The notes below the pieces were generated by a model, which was not told the DNA's origin, did no database searches, and saw nothing but the letters and a program-made list of their open reading frames with translations. A stretch of 64,000 bases of DNA from Calothrix sp. PCC 7716 (GTDB lineage Bacteria > Cyanobacteriota > Cyanobacteriia > Cyanobacteriales > Nostocaceae). Below, in pieces: positions 18,151-25,636 of this stretch (position 1 is the stretch's first letter; each line of letters opens with the position of its first letter). The translations under genes and the position numbers were made by a program. The stretch covers positions 3,596,001-3,660,000 of the forward strand of contig NZ_AP025018.1 of the NCBI RefSeq assembly GCF_019977735.1. Direction: 5' to 3'.

Positions 18151-18320
18151 TTGAGCCGACTCCCCGCTCTAAAGAGACGGGGATTCGGGCTGAACCGCAG
18201 GGCTATTGCTAACCCCACTTTTACCTAACTTTTCGCCCTTTTTACAAGCTATCTGGTTAGGCTGTTCAGTCTTTACACAGTTTGGCTCTACGGGGGAAAT
18301 GACACCACCGGGCTTAGAAC
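18151..18320 (-). ncRNA. Probable right-end (omega) RNA region of the TnpB system
   Basis: In IS605-type elements the guide RNA of TnpB is made from the 3' end of tnpB into the right end and flank. Here that region is GC-richer, partly coding (the last 50 codons of tnpB) and ends in a hairpin. Exact boundaries cannot be seen. If active, the guide would be taken from the flank beginning at 18150 and reading into the broken peptidoglycan-binding gene. Confidence 0.3.
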
Positions 18321-19788
18321 TAGTCTTTGCACTCGCCATTTTAAACTCACTCCACGCCTGTGTTAAGAACGGCTCCGTCCTTTCCCAATCTCTATGAGCT
18401 TGAGACACGTTGAGTTCATCGTTATCATTGACATGTCTACTCAAATATGCGGAGAATAAATCGCGGTGCATCTCAAAACCTGAGACATCTTTATGTACTC
18501 TTTCTGATAGAGATTTTTTGATACGAGTACCATCAAGATGTGTTTGAGATAACGCGGTTTTTCGAGTAGAAAATGTTGTGAATTGCCCACCAGCACTTTC
18601 AGCCTTGCGTGCTAATTCAGATTGGAAAAAACTGGGTGATTTGGCAGATATTGCTTTACCATATCTTTTCTGCCAACCACGTACTGAGACATTCTCAGCT
18701 TTAATATTTACGCCAAATTCGCGTACTACTTTATTAGCTAAACCTCTATTTTGAGACTTAGAATAAGCGGCTTTACGGCGCTCTAGTTCTCGCTTTTTAC
18801 TTGCATATTTTCTATACGCATTACTTTGTTTCCAACGGCGAGAACCCTTTTTTACTTTACCTTTTTTACGTCTATTGCTACGTCCAACTTTTTTCTCAAA
18901 ATTTGGTTCGTAGTTTTCTGGATTATTTGCACGACGCGACCGCTCCATTTTACGCTGCAAAGTCTTAATTTCTTGCTCAAAAGTTGGTACGTTCTCTGCA
19001 AATGGGAATAAACCAGCTTTGTTGTCACCAACTACAGCTACATTACTAACATTTAAATCAATACCGACTAATCCAGTATTGGAATTAACTTTGTTGTGCA
19101 GTTTATACGCTGGAGTTTCTTTGTAGGGTACACCTTCGTTAATAAGCTGTACATACCAACGACGCTTACCATTTATTTCTCGCCACAAAATGCGGCAATA
19201 CTTAATTGGTGAACGATACCCATATTCAAGTACTTCGTTCCATTTATCAGGAAAACGGATAGGCAAAGTTAAATCTTTACCCCATTTGATACAGCAATCA
19301 GTACCACCAAAAAATTTAATGCTTTGTGTGTTGGTTTTACCCTCTATCGAATGAAAAGAGCTAAACAACTTAAACCTAACTTTTCTAGCCTTACCGTACA
19401 ATACTTTCTCAACAGCTTTGAATGCGCGTGTTCCTATCTTTTGGATTGTGTGGCTATCTAGTTTCTCCCACATCCACTTAGAACTCTTGGCAGTTAAAGT
19501 AGCAAAGTCTTGCAGTTCAAAATCAGAAAAGCGTGCTTGTTTTCTAGCTTGAGAAAATAACTCATTCTTCCGCTTTTTATCATCCTCAGTTTTGACCTTG
19601 ATTTTTTTGGCTTCTTGATATGGCTCAGAATTGCGTACATTTTGCACCCTCGCCATTGCTTCACCAAGCACTGCATTATATAACTGCCTGCCAGTTTGAA
19701 ATCTTGCATCTAGTTCCTTCTCTGCAAGACTTGTAACCAATAACTCAAACTCAGTGACAAATGACGGTGTTCTCGTCTTCTTAGCCAT
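18169..19788 (-). CDS. tnpB: TnpB-family RNA-guided nuclease (IS605 OrfB) lacking its zinc-finger cysteines
   Basis: A 539-residue protein, long for TnpB (about 400). The RuvC-like residues are present: Asp in GLVGIDLNVSNVAV, Glu in NIKAENVSVRGWQ and Asp in MHRDLFSAYLSRH. Basic helices around RSNRRKKGKVKKGSRRWK resemble the RNA/DNA-binding middle. The zinc-ribbon that normally lies between the second and third catalytic residues, with two CxC/CxxC knuckles, is replaced by ALSQTHLDGTRIKKSLSERV then HKDVSGFEM, with every cysteine changed but spacing kept. A low-complexity tail (about 50 residues) overlaps the element's right end. It would nick or cut the empty donor site to promote retention of the element. 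Confidence 0.9.
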   Translation of the reverse strand: MAKKTRTPSFVTEFELLVTSLAEKELDARFQTGRQLYNAVLGEAMARVQNVRNSEPYQEAKKIKVKTEDDKKRKNELFSQARKQARFSDFELQDFATLTAKSSKWMWEKLDSHTIQKIGTRAFKAVEKVLYGKARKVRFKLFSSFHSIEGKTNTQSIKFFGGTDCCIKWGKDLTLPIRFPDKWNEVLEYGYRSPIKYCRILWREINGKRRWYVQLINEGVPYKETPAYKLHNKVNSNTGLVGIDLNVSNVAVVGDNKAGLFPFAENVPTFEQEIKTLQRKMERSRRANNPENYEPNFEKKVGRSNRRKKGKVKKGSRRWKQSNAYRKYASKKRELERRKAAYSKSQNRGLANKVVREFGVNIKAENVSVRGWQKRYGKAISAKSPSFFQSELARKAESAGGQFTTFSTRKTALSQTHLDGTRIKKSLSERVHKDVSGFEMHRDLFSAYLSRHVNDNDELNVSQAHRDWERTEPFLTQAWSEFKMASAKTSSKPGGVISPVEPNCVKTEQPNQIACKKGEKLGKSGVSNSPAVQPESPSL

Positions 19789-19878
19789 ATCTAATCACCT
19801 CCTTAGTGTTGACTTGTTTTATCTATCAACTACAATAGAGTAGATAGAATCAGTTTGTCAACAAGTTTGATAAAATAT

Positions 19879-20277
19879 ATGGACAGAAATTATAGACACA
19901 ATAATCACTCAGTTGGTAGCGCAACCGTACATTTAGTTTGGATACCGAAACGTAGAAAGAAAGTACTAACAGAAGGCGTTAAGATAAGGCTTGCTGAGAT
20001 ATTAACAGAAGTTGCGAACGAGAATGGGTGGATAATTAAAGCGATGGAGATAGCACCCGACCACGTTCATTTGCTTGTTGAGCATCCTCCAGATGTGGCA
20101 ATAAATCAAATGGTTAAGGCTTTTAAGGGTAGGTCAAGTTGTTACCTAAGACGCGAATATCCACACTTGTTACGACTCCCAAGCCTCTGGACACATGCCT
20201 ATTTTTATGACACAACCGGAAAGGTATCAAGTGCAGTAATAATGAACTATATTAATGACCCGCATCACTCAAGTTAA
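19879..20277 (+). CDS. tnpA: IS200/IS605 Y1 transposase TnpA
   Basis: A 132-residue single-strand transposase when started at MDRNYRHNNHSVGS (the frame is open from a TTG at 19855). The HUH metal-binding motif appears in APDHVHLLVEHPP (His-Val-His). The catalytic tyrosine is expected in the C-terminal helix, where SSAVIMNYINDPHHSS offers Tyr. Further family landmarks are HLVWIPKRRKKVL and LWTHAYFYDTTGKVS. Length fits the family (about 130-155). It is divergent from tnpB, with a 90-bp promoter region between. No inactivating change is seen, so the element may still be mobile. Confidence 0.93.
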   Translation: MDRNYRHNNHSVGSATVHLVWIPKRRKKVLTEGVKIRLAEILTEVANENGWIIKAMEIAPDHVHLLVEHPPDVAINQMVKAFKGRSSCYLRREYPHLLRLPSLWTHAYFYDTTGKVSSAVIMNYINDPHHSS

Positions 20278-20340
20278 ATTGCTAAAATAGCGAATCCAGT
20301 TAAAACTGGATTCTCGGCATTCCACCCCGATATAAATACC

Positions 20341-20378
20341 GTCAAAGCATTAATTCTTTTTGGAATTAATGCTTTGAC
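20341..20378. repeat. Left-end hairpin of the IS element
   Basis: GTCAAAGCATTAATT (20341-20355) pairs perfectly with AATTAATGCTTTGAC (20364-20378) around an 8-nt loop. Subterminal hairpins like this are bound by Y1 transposases at the left end. A second hairpin (GAATCCAG...CTGGATTC, 20291-20312) follows tnpA and may end its transcript. Confidence 0.8.
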
Positions 20379-20400
20379 TTCGGGGCTATCTGCCTTTCAC

Positions 20401-20648
20401 GTAACAGTGGTATTAAAAAGTGTTAAAGTGGCGCCAAAAGAGAAGAAACCGACTCCAGCAATACTGCAAAGCTTTTTCCAACTTTTCAAAACGGAAATAA
20501 CATCGGTAGTATTTTTCACATTGGAAGTTAAGGCTGCACGCATATTAGCTATCAGCTTCATATTTTTCTCTGGTTTTTGGGTTATAAGTTTGGCGAACTC
20601 TTTAAACGGATGAGTATAAATATTAACAAACTCCCTACTTTGATGCAC
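20401..20648 (-). pseudogene. Peptidoglycan-binding protein, 5' part, split by IS insertion
   Basis: This piece encodes the N-terminus of the interrupted gene. It can start at 20648 or, more likely, at 20561 (MKLIANMRAALTSNV, with a weak GAGA upstream). It includes the hydrophobic stretch LCSIAGVGFFSFGATLTLF, which looks like a signal peptide or membrane anchor, and breaks after LFNTTV plus two bases of the next codon at the IS boundary. Those two bases join one base at 18150 to make ACA, then ATT GCA continues. The intact protein was thus a secreted or anchored protein with two peptidoglycan-binding domains. Confidence 0.88.
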
Positions 20649-20803
20649 TTTATACCATATAACTTCATTATAACTTACGTATTTTACGGAAAAGTTCGAT
20701 TATTTTTACAATAAAAGGCGCCCGTGAGTTGTGGTAAATAGCTTTATGAAATAAAAAATGCGCGCTCGCTATGGTAGGAACGCGCGTAAAAATTGTTGCT
20801 TCG

Positions 20804-20823
20804 GGTGGGCACTGCCCACCTTA
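20804..20823. repeat. Type B hairpin
   Basis: GGGTGGGCACTGCCCACC lies downstream of the azoreductase gene and probably terminates it. Just left of it, GCGCGC and CGCGCGT around 20761-20788 can form another short stem. Confidence 0.75.
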
Positions 20824-20856
20824 CTTTTAAGGAGGCGCCCACCCAAATAATTAAAC

Positions 20857-21474
20857 TTACGCTGTAGTAACTAGTTTGTCTATTGCCTCCCTCGCTGCTA
20901 TTAGAGATTTTTCTCGTGTTCCATCACCAGATAAATTTTCGGCATGAATAAAATTAACATCTGTCACACCTATAAACCCAAACAACGTTCGCAGGTAAGG
21001 TTCTTGAAAATCGTATTGCGCCAATGGTGTACCCTGAGCAAAGCTACCTCCTCGCGCAGTAATGACCAAAGCTTTTTTATTCTTGAGTAAACCTTCAAAT
21101 CCATTTTGCGTAATAGTGAAAGTTCTTCCTACCCTGGCAACTTGGTCAACATACGCTTTGAAAACTGAGGAAATGCCAAAGTTATACATTGGGGCGCCGA
21201 ATACATAAATATCCGCCGCAACTAACTCATCAATTAGTTCATCAGAAATCTTCAAAGCAGCTTCTAATTCGGGAGTGCGCTGATCAGGAGGACTAAAGGC
21301 GCCTGCTATCCAAGCTTCATCAACATGAGGAATAGGGTTATGCCCAATATCTCGATAAGTTACCTTATCACCAGGATGAGCTTGTAACCAAGTACTAACA
21401 AACTCCTTGGTCAAACTACGAGAAATAGAACGCTCTCCACGAGGACTTGTATCAACATGTAGAATATTTGCCAT
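20857..21474 (-). CDS. azoR: FMN-dependent NADH:quinone/azo oxidoreductase
   Basis: A 205-residue flavodoxin-fold enzyme of the AzoR (AcpD) family, which reduces quinones and azo dyes by two-electron transfer from NADH. Diagnostic segments are ILHVDTSPRGERSISRSL (FMN phosphate loop), FGAPMYNFGISSVFKAYVDQVAR (FMN ring contact), KNKKALVITARGGSF and FGFIGVTDVNFIHAENL. Length and start match the family. No partner gene; it is a single gene beside the defence-like island. Confidence 0.93.
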   Translation of the reverse strand: MANILHVDTSPRGERSISRSLTKEFVSTWLQAHPGDKVTYRDIGHNPIPHVDEAWIAGAFSPPDQRTPELEAALKISDELIDELVAADIYVFGAPMYNFGISSVFKAYVDQVARVGRTFTITQNGFEGLLKNKKALVITARGGSFAQGTPLAQYDFQEPYLRTLFGFIGVTDVNFIHAENLSGDGTREKSLIAAREAIDKLVTTA

Positions 21475-21582
21475 GATTTAGCCTAGTTATAGTGCTACTT
21501 AATATTACTTAATGATTCCAAATCTGTGTATTTCGTTCATTTGGTAATAACAACCAATTTTTTAGATAATTGACAAATTTAT

Positions 21583-21705
21583 TTACACAGTAGAATTTGA
21601 GCCTAGGGATTCGCGATATTCACGTCCTAGCTTCATAGCTTCATCATACATTGGGTCATTCGCAAAGGTTCCATAAATTGTTTCCCACCAAATCTCACTT
21701 GACAA
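21583..21705 (-). CDS. Forty-residue ORF resembling an orphan antitoxin tail
   Basis: A TTG-started frame reads MSSEIWWETIYGTFANDP followed by MYDEAMKLGREYRESLGSNSTV and a stop. The pattern of Trp-Trp, then Gly-x-Phe-x-Asp-Asp/Asn-Pro, then an acidic helix ending LGREYRES is familiar from short cyanobacterial antitoxin-like proteins paired with PIN toxins. A TAA lies just upstream in frame and no toxin follows. It is probably a relic or an orphan. I cannot prove expression. Confidence 0.45.
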   Translation of the reverse strand: MSSEIWWETIYGTFANDPMYDEAMKLGREYRESLGSNSTV

Positions 21706-21735
21706 CGAACTGCTTTAATTTACAAGCTCGAAGGG

Positions 21736-22704
21736 TCATAAACAGATGTAATCATTTAACTCTTCATCGTACTCGACTAAATCAATATAATTAGCTTCTG
21801 CTTCTTGTTCTGCATTAATATTATATAAACAAGATTTACCCATAGCTTTTTCAATTCTTTCTAAAATTGACTTTTTTCGAGCATTCAAAAAATTTTCAAA
21901 ATCATCTTGGCGCAGAAGCTTCGGGTCAATAAGATGTGTTTGCAAAAACTCATCAATATGAGCTTGTGTAACCCCAGCTTCATTTTGAACTTTCGGTAAA
22001 TAAATACTTGGAGCTTTACCTCCAATCATACGGTTAGTTCTTGCTGAAATAGGAGTTTTATTTAAAATGCAATCCCAAAGTTTAGCGTCAATTCCTTGCT
22101 CTTTACACCAGTGCTGCGGAAATATATGATGAATATCTATCTTATCATCAAAATATATTTCAGTATCTATTGGGCAGCCTGTACGAAAATCAACACTGCC
22201 ATTATGGAGTAGTAAAGCAAACAAACCTTTGTAAGCTGCACTGTTGCGTGTACGTAAACTTAAAAGACGACCTGGTGCAAAGTTAGCACTTGTAATAGTA
22301 TCTGGCTCCGAACCGTCATTGACCCATGCTAAAACTTCCTGTAAATCTTTAGCAAGCCGCGTTTCTCTGGTTTTTACTAAGTTAGAAGAAAAAAGCACTT
22401 GAAACAGTGAAGTAATACGCTGTTGTCCATCTAAAATTAAAGATTCTGGTGTTGGTATTGTACCAAGTGAAACACCTTCAAGCACACGATACTTAAATTT
22501 GACAGCAGGATTACCCGTCTCAAGCATCATAACTGCTCCAATCGGGTAAGATAAAGAAATACTAGCTAGTAAAGAACATATTTGTTCGTCATTCCAAACC
22601 CAGCTACGCTGAAAATCTGGTAGTTGAGTTTTACCTTCGTTTGTGTTTTCTAGTATTTGCCGGATAGATTTTGTGATGCTTCGAGTACTAGTAATTGTTG
22701 GCAT
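21736..22704 (-). CDS. DUF262/HNH (GmrSD-like) protein with a large internal deletion
   Basis: A 322-residue protein. The N-terminal DUF262 part has LPDFQRSWVWNDEQICSLLA and the nucleotide-site motif LILDGQQRITSLFQ (about residues 29-105). The C-terminal part has a DUF1524-like HNH motif IDIHHIFPQHWCKEQG (near residue 192) followed by LNKTPISARTNRMIGGKAPS. Intact GmrSD-type proteins with these ends usually have about 550-650 residues. Here the DUF262 end runs at residue 118 (KTRETR) straight into LAKDLQEVLAWVNDG, so about 250 residues appear missing but the frame is preserved. GmrSD enzymes restrict DNA with modified bases. This shortened form may be inactive or have a new role. Confidence 0.8.
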   Translation of the reverse strand: MPTITSTRSITKSIRQILENTNEGKTQLPDFQRSWVWNDEQICSLLASISLSYPIGAVMMLETGNPAVKFKYRVLEGVSLGTIPTPESLILDGQQRITSLFQVLFSSNLVKTRETRLAKDLQEVLAWVNDGSEPDTITSANFAPGRLLSLRTRNSAAYKGLFALLLHNGSVDFRTGCPIDTEIYFDDKIDIHHIFPQHWCKEQGIDAKLWDCILNKTPISARTNRMIGGKAPSIYLPKVQNEAGVTQAHIDEFLQTHLIDPKLLRQDDFENFLNARKKSILERIEKAMGKSCLYNINAEQEAEANYIDLVEYDEELNDYICL

Positions 22705-22834
22705 ATCATTTTTATTTCATACAATAAAATAACTTAGGGGTTTTAAGTGCCCTAAAATACAGCTTAAGGTTAACTCAAGTAACTATGATGTAACAAGCTA
22801 ATTTCAAAAAAAATTGTATTGAAGGAAATTTCAT

Positions 22835-24445
22835 CTAAGCGTTGGGTTGAAGAATAATCAAGTGGTGACGCGCGCGCGATGCTCCGACATAAAGTAGTTG
22901 CTGATAGTTTGGATTTTTTGACTCGGTTTCAACTAAAATAACAACTTTGCTTTCAAGTCCTTTAAAGTAATAAATTGTATTGCAGAGAATCTCTTTTTTA
23001 TTTATGTCTGGTTCTGCTTTGATACGAAATTGTCCAACAACCTGGTTTTGAAGTGATTGTTTTCGTGTAGTAGTCAAGATTACAATATCTTTAGCTGCAA
23101 AACCTTCATTAATTACTAAACGATGAAGCACCTGCCCAAGTATTTTTTTCAATTGAGCATCGCCACTATAATTATGAAATTCTACATCCTGTCCTAATGG
23201 GCATAAAGATGCTGTTGAGTGAGGGTCAGGATGAAACTTCAAAACATAATCGTGTATTTTTTGAGTATTACGACAATTTTTATTTAATTTAAAGGGGACT
23301 TCTTCTAAAGGAGGTTTCCATCCTGCGTTGAATATATTTTGATTATCATCGTAGAAAAAATAAAAGATGCCATTATCAGGGTCGTTAAGCAAGAATTTGA
23401 GAGCTAACCACCAGTCTTCATAAAAATCTTGCCCTTCATCAACAATCACTGCATCTACATGCCATTTTAATTTGTCACCTGCATCGATTAATAAGTTAGG
23501 ATATATTTCTTTAAAGAGTTTGTCTTCAGAGATATTGTTTTCATTCGGCGCCAGAGCAGCTTGTTGAAATAGTTTTTTACATAACCCATGAAAGTTATAA
23601 ACATGCAAATCTGACTTCCAGCTAGTATTCTGACGCATGAATTGAGCCAAGCTTTTATTATAGCAAGTTAATAATACACTAAAACCTTGTTCGTTAAGCC
23701 GCCGAGCTTTTTCAAGTGCCAATAAGGTTTTACCAGAACCAGCACAACCACTTATAGCTACACGTCGATGAGTCCCTAGAAAATCTAATATATCCATTTG
23801 TTGGTCAGTTAGATTTTTAAAAACATCATCATCGTGACGCGGTAAGATTTTAGGCGAAATTGGTGCAATGACTTTAATCAGGCGCCTAATGCTTTCTGCA
23901 TCAAACTTATTTATATTTGGATTTTGATGTAAGTTTTGACCGAGCCAATAATTTAATACACCTTCTACCCAAGCAGATAAATTATTCAACTGAGTATAAT
24001 CTAATATAACCTCACGTGGAGCATCTAAAGGCAGATTAATATTTGCTTTGACATCTGGAAAAGCTACTGCATGTCCTATGGGAACCCAGCAATTTTTCCA
24101 GTAAGAAAATTCTTTTAGACGACTAAGCAAAGCATACTTACTGTTACATGCTTGTTCAAAAGGATTTGAAATATGATTATCATTACTATAATATTGGTCT
24201 TCTCTGCCGTTATAACGAATTTGACCACCTTTAACTTCTATTACTAAAATACCAAGATTGGCACAAGCAATAATAAAATCTGCTTCACCGTCTTTGGCGC
24301 CGTTACGAAGATTACATACTTGCCAACGACAAGAGTGAAAAACAACAAAGCTATCTGATAACTGCTCCTGAAAAGCTTTATATAGTAACTTTTCTGCTTG
24401 CGAGCGAACAGTAGAGCGCAAGTGTTCAGGGAACATTTTTGCCAT
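22835..24445 (-). CDS. NERD nuclease-domain / UvrD-like helicase fusion
   Basis: A 536-residue protein. Residues about 15-130 are a NERD domain with PD-(D/E)XK-type residues: Asp56 in GEADFII, then Glu70 and Lys72 in LVIEVKGGQ. Residues 230-535 are a superfamily 1 helicase core: Walker A GCAGSGKT (233-240), YNKSLAQFM, Walker B IVDEGQDFYEDWW (336-340), FYDDNQNIF and a C-terminal VGASRARHHLIIL. Proteins of this build occur in defence islands and are believed to process DNA. It is on the same strand as the genes on either side but separated by 130-160 bp, so co-transcription is possible, not proven. Confidence 0.9.
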   Translation of the reverse strand: MAKMFPEHLRSTVRSQAEKLLYKAFQEQLSDSFVVFHSCRWQVCNLRNGAKDGEADFIIACANLGILVIEVKGGQIRYNGREDQYYSNDNHISNPFEQACNSKYALLSRLKEFSYWKNCWVPIGHAVAFPDVKANINLPLDAPREVILDYTQLNNLSAWVEGVLNYWLGQNLHQNPNINKFDAESIRRLIKVIAPISPKILPRHDDDVFKNLTDQQMDILDFLGTHRRVAISGCAGSGKTLLALEKARRLNEQGFSVLLTCYNKSLAQFMRQNTSWKSDLHVYNFHGLCKKLFQQAALAPNENNISEDKLFKEIYPNLLIDAGDKLKWHVDAVIVDEGQDFYEDWWLALKFLLNDPDNGIFYFFYDDNQNIFNAGWKPPLEEVPFKLNKNCRNTQKIHDYVLKFHPDPHSTASLCPLGQDVEFHNYSGDAQLKKILGQVLHRLVINEGFAAKDIVILTTTRKQSLQNQVVGQFRIKAEPDINKKEILCNTIYYFKGLESKVVILVETESKNPNYQQLLYVGASRARHHLIILQPNA

Positions 24446-24576
24446 AAGGCGCCTCGAATGAATGTTTTAATATATGGGCAGTCCTGATTTTTATATCCTG
24501 ATGGACTTATTGATATAGTTCCCAGATATGCACATTCACTAACACCAGTTCAATATTCAACGTTGAAGTAATACGT

Positions 24577-24599
24577 AAGGTGGGCATTGCCCACCATAC
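24577..24599. repeat. Type B hairpin
   Basis: AAGGTGGGCATTGCCCACCATAC lies directly after the HEPN gene (5 bp from its stop codon) and before the NERD-helicase gene on the same strand, so it may terminate the DUF262-HEPN transcript. Confidence 0.8.
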
Positions 24600-24604
24600 A
24601 GGTA

Positions 24605-25633
24605 TCAAAAACATTGATATACACGCAAGCCTCTTTTTGCATCAACATCAAACTTTAAACCTACTTCTTGTTCTAAAACAGTTTGCACAACGCTAATTGA
24701 TTCATCGTTAACCTGAATACTCTCAATTTTAGCCAACTGACAATAAGCTTCACTAACCATAAAAAGACTTTCTCCAACAGTTAAAGAAGTTATTTCTTGC
24801 ATTTTGACTATTGCAGCTTTAGGAGTTTTAAACCATTCTGTAATTGTGCCTATTTCTTTTGCTTGTCCTACAGATTCCTGTTTTTGAATAACTTGATAAG
24901 TCATCAACTCTGTAAGAGCTTCGCATAAAGCTTCTACAAAATTACAAAACTCAAGAAGCGATTGAGAGATAAGAATTTTCTGCGGCGTTCCATGAGCAGC
25001 TTCATTACGGTAGTTAATTAAATTAAGAAGTTCACCTTCAGCGTTACTTTTACCTCCTCTCACTTGCTCTAGAAAAAACTGAACTTTTCTATACTTATCA
25101 ATCCAACTCCATACGTTGGAAATGCCAGCATCCGCTAAGAATTGTTCTAAAATTTCTCTACGCAAATTCTGTTCATGAATCAAGAATGCTTCAGGCAATA
25201 GTTGGTATCCTTGATTAACTGTTACTCCCAAATATAAACCACTCATAACTTTTTCTATAGGAAGATGCTTATACCTATTTTTATTTAAATTAGTTAATAA
25301 CTTGCCTACTCCTATCATATGGGTGTTTTGTATTCTTTCATCTAGTTCAGAATAATTCAAGTATATTTTTGGTAAAACAAGTAACCATTTTTTTACTAAA
25401 TCTTCGGTGAAGCGTTCATAAATTGAATATAATCTTGTAACTACGGCACAGTGTTCATAAGCTCTCCACTTCTCAGCATCAGGAATATCTTGCTTAAGTT
25501 TAACGATTAACTCTAGCTCCTCTTCTGCTGACTGCCTACTAATCAAGTCTCTTAAATTATTATTGGTTTTTGTAGTAAGACGCACAGCGGAAATATCCTC
25601 TCGAACTGTCTCCAGAATATCCTGAAACATCAA
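24605..25633 (-). CDS. HEPN-family nuclease (MAE_28990/MAE_18760 type)
   Basis: A 342-residue, mostly helical protein. The HEPN RNase motif R-x4-H is visible as YRNEAAHG (Arg209, Asn210, His214), preceded by the conserved HEPN helices, including AYEHCAVVTRLYSIYERF and WSWIDKYRKVQFFLEQ. I recognise the overall pattern as the MAE_28990/MAE_18760 family, known mainly from cyanobacteria and predicted to cut RNA in defence. The gene begins 3 bp after the stop of the upstream DUF262 gene, so the two form a tight operon and probably a functional pair. DUF262 may sense a trigger while HEPN is the effector; that division is inference. Confidence 0.85.
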   Translation of the reverse strand: MMFQDILETVREDISAVRLTTKTNNNLRDLISRQSAEEELELIVKLKQDIPDAEKWRAYEHCAVVTRLYSIYERFTEDLVKKWLLVLPKIYLNYSELDERIQNTHMIGVGKLLTNLNKNRYKHLPIEKVMSGLYLGVTVNQGYQLLPEAFLIHEQNLRREILEQFLADAGISNVWSWIDKYRKVQFFLEQVRGGKSNAEGELLNLINYRNEAAHGTPQKILISQSLLEFCNFVEALCEALTELMTYQVIQKQESVGQAKEIGTITEWFKTPKAAIVKMQEITSLTVGESLFMVSEAYCQLAKIESIQVNDESISVVQTVLEQEVGLKFDVDAKRGLRVYQCF

Positions 25634-25636
25634 ATT

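Larger units (their letters stand above)
18151..20400. mobile_element. IS200/IS605-type element (tnpA + tnpB), 2,250 bp
   Basis: The element contains divergent tnpA (plus) and tnpB (minus). On the minus strand the left end follows the tetranucleotide TTAC (20404-20401) and the right end closes with TCAA (18154-18151), the same kind of flank and tail used by IS608. There is no target duplication, as expected for single-strand transposition. Subterminal hairpins are present: a 15-bp stem at 20341-20378 near the left end and CCCCGTCTCTTTAGAGCGGGG near the right end (18162-18182). Ends were set by the exact restoration of the interrupted reading frame. Confidence 0.93.
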
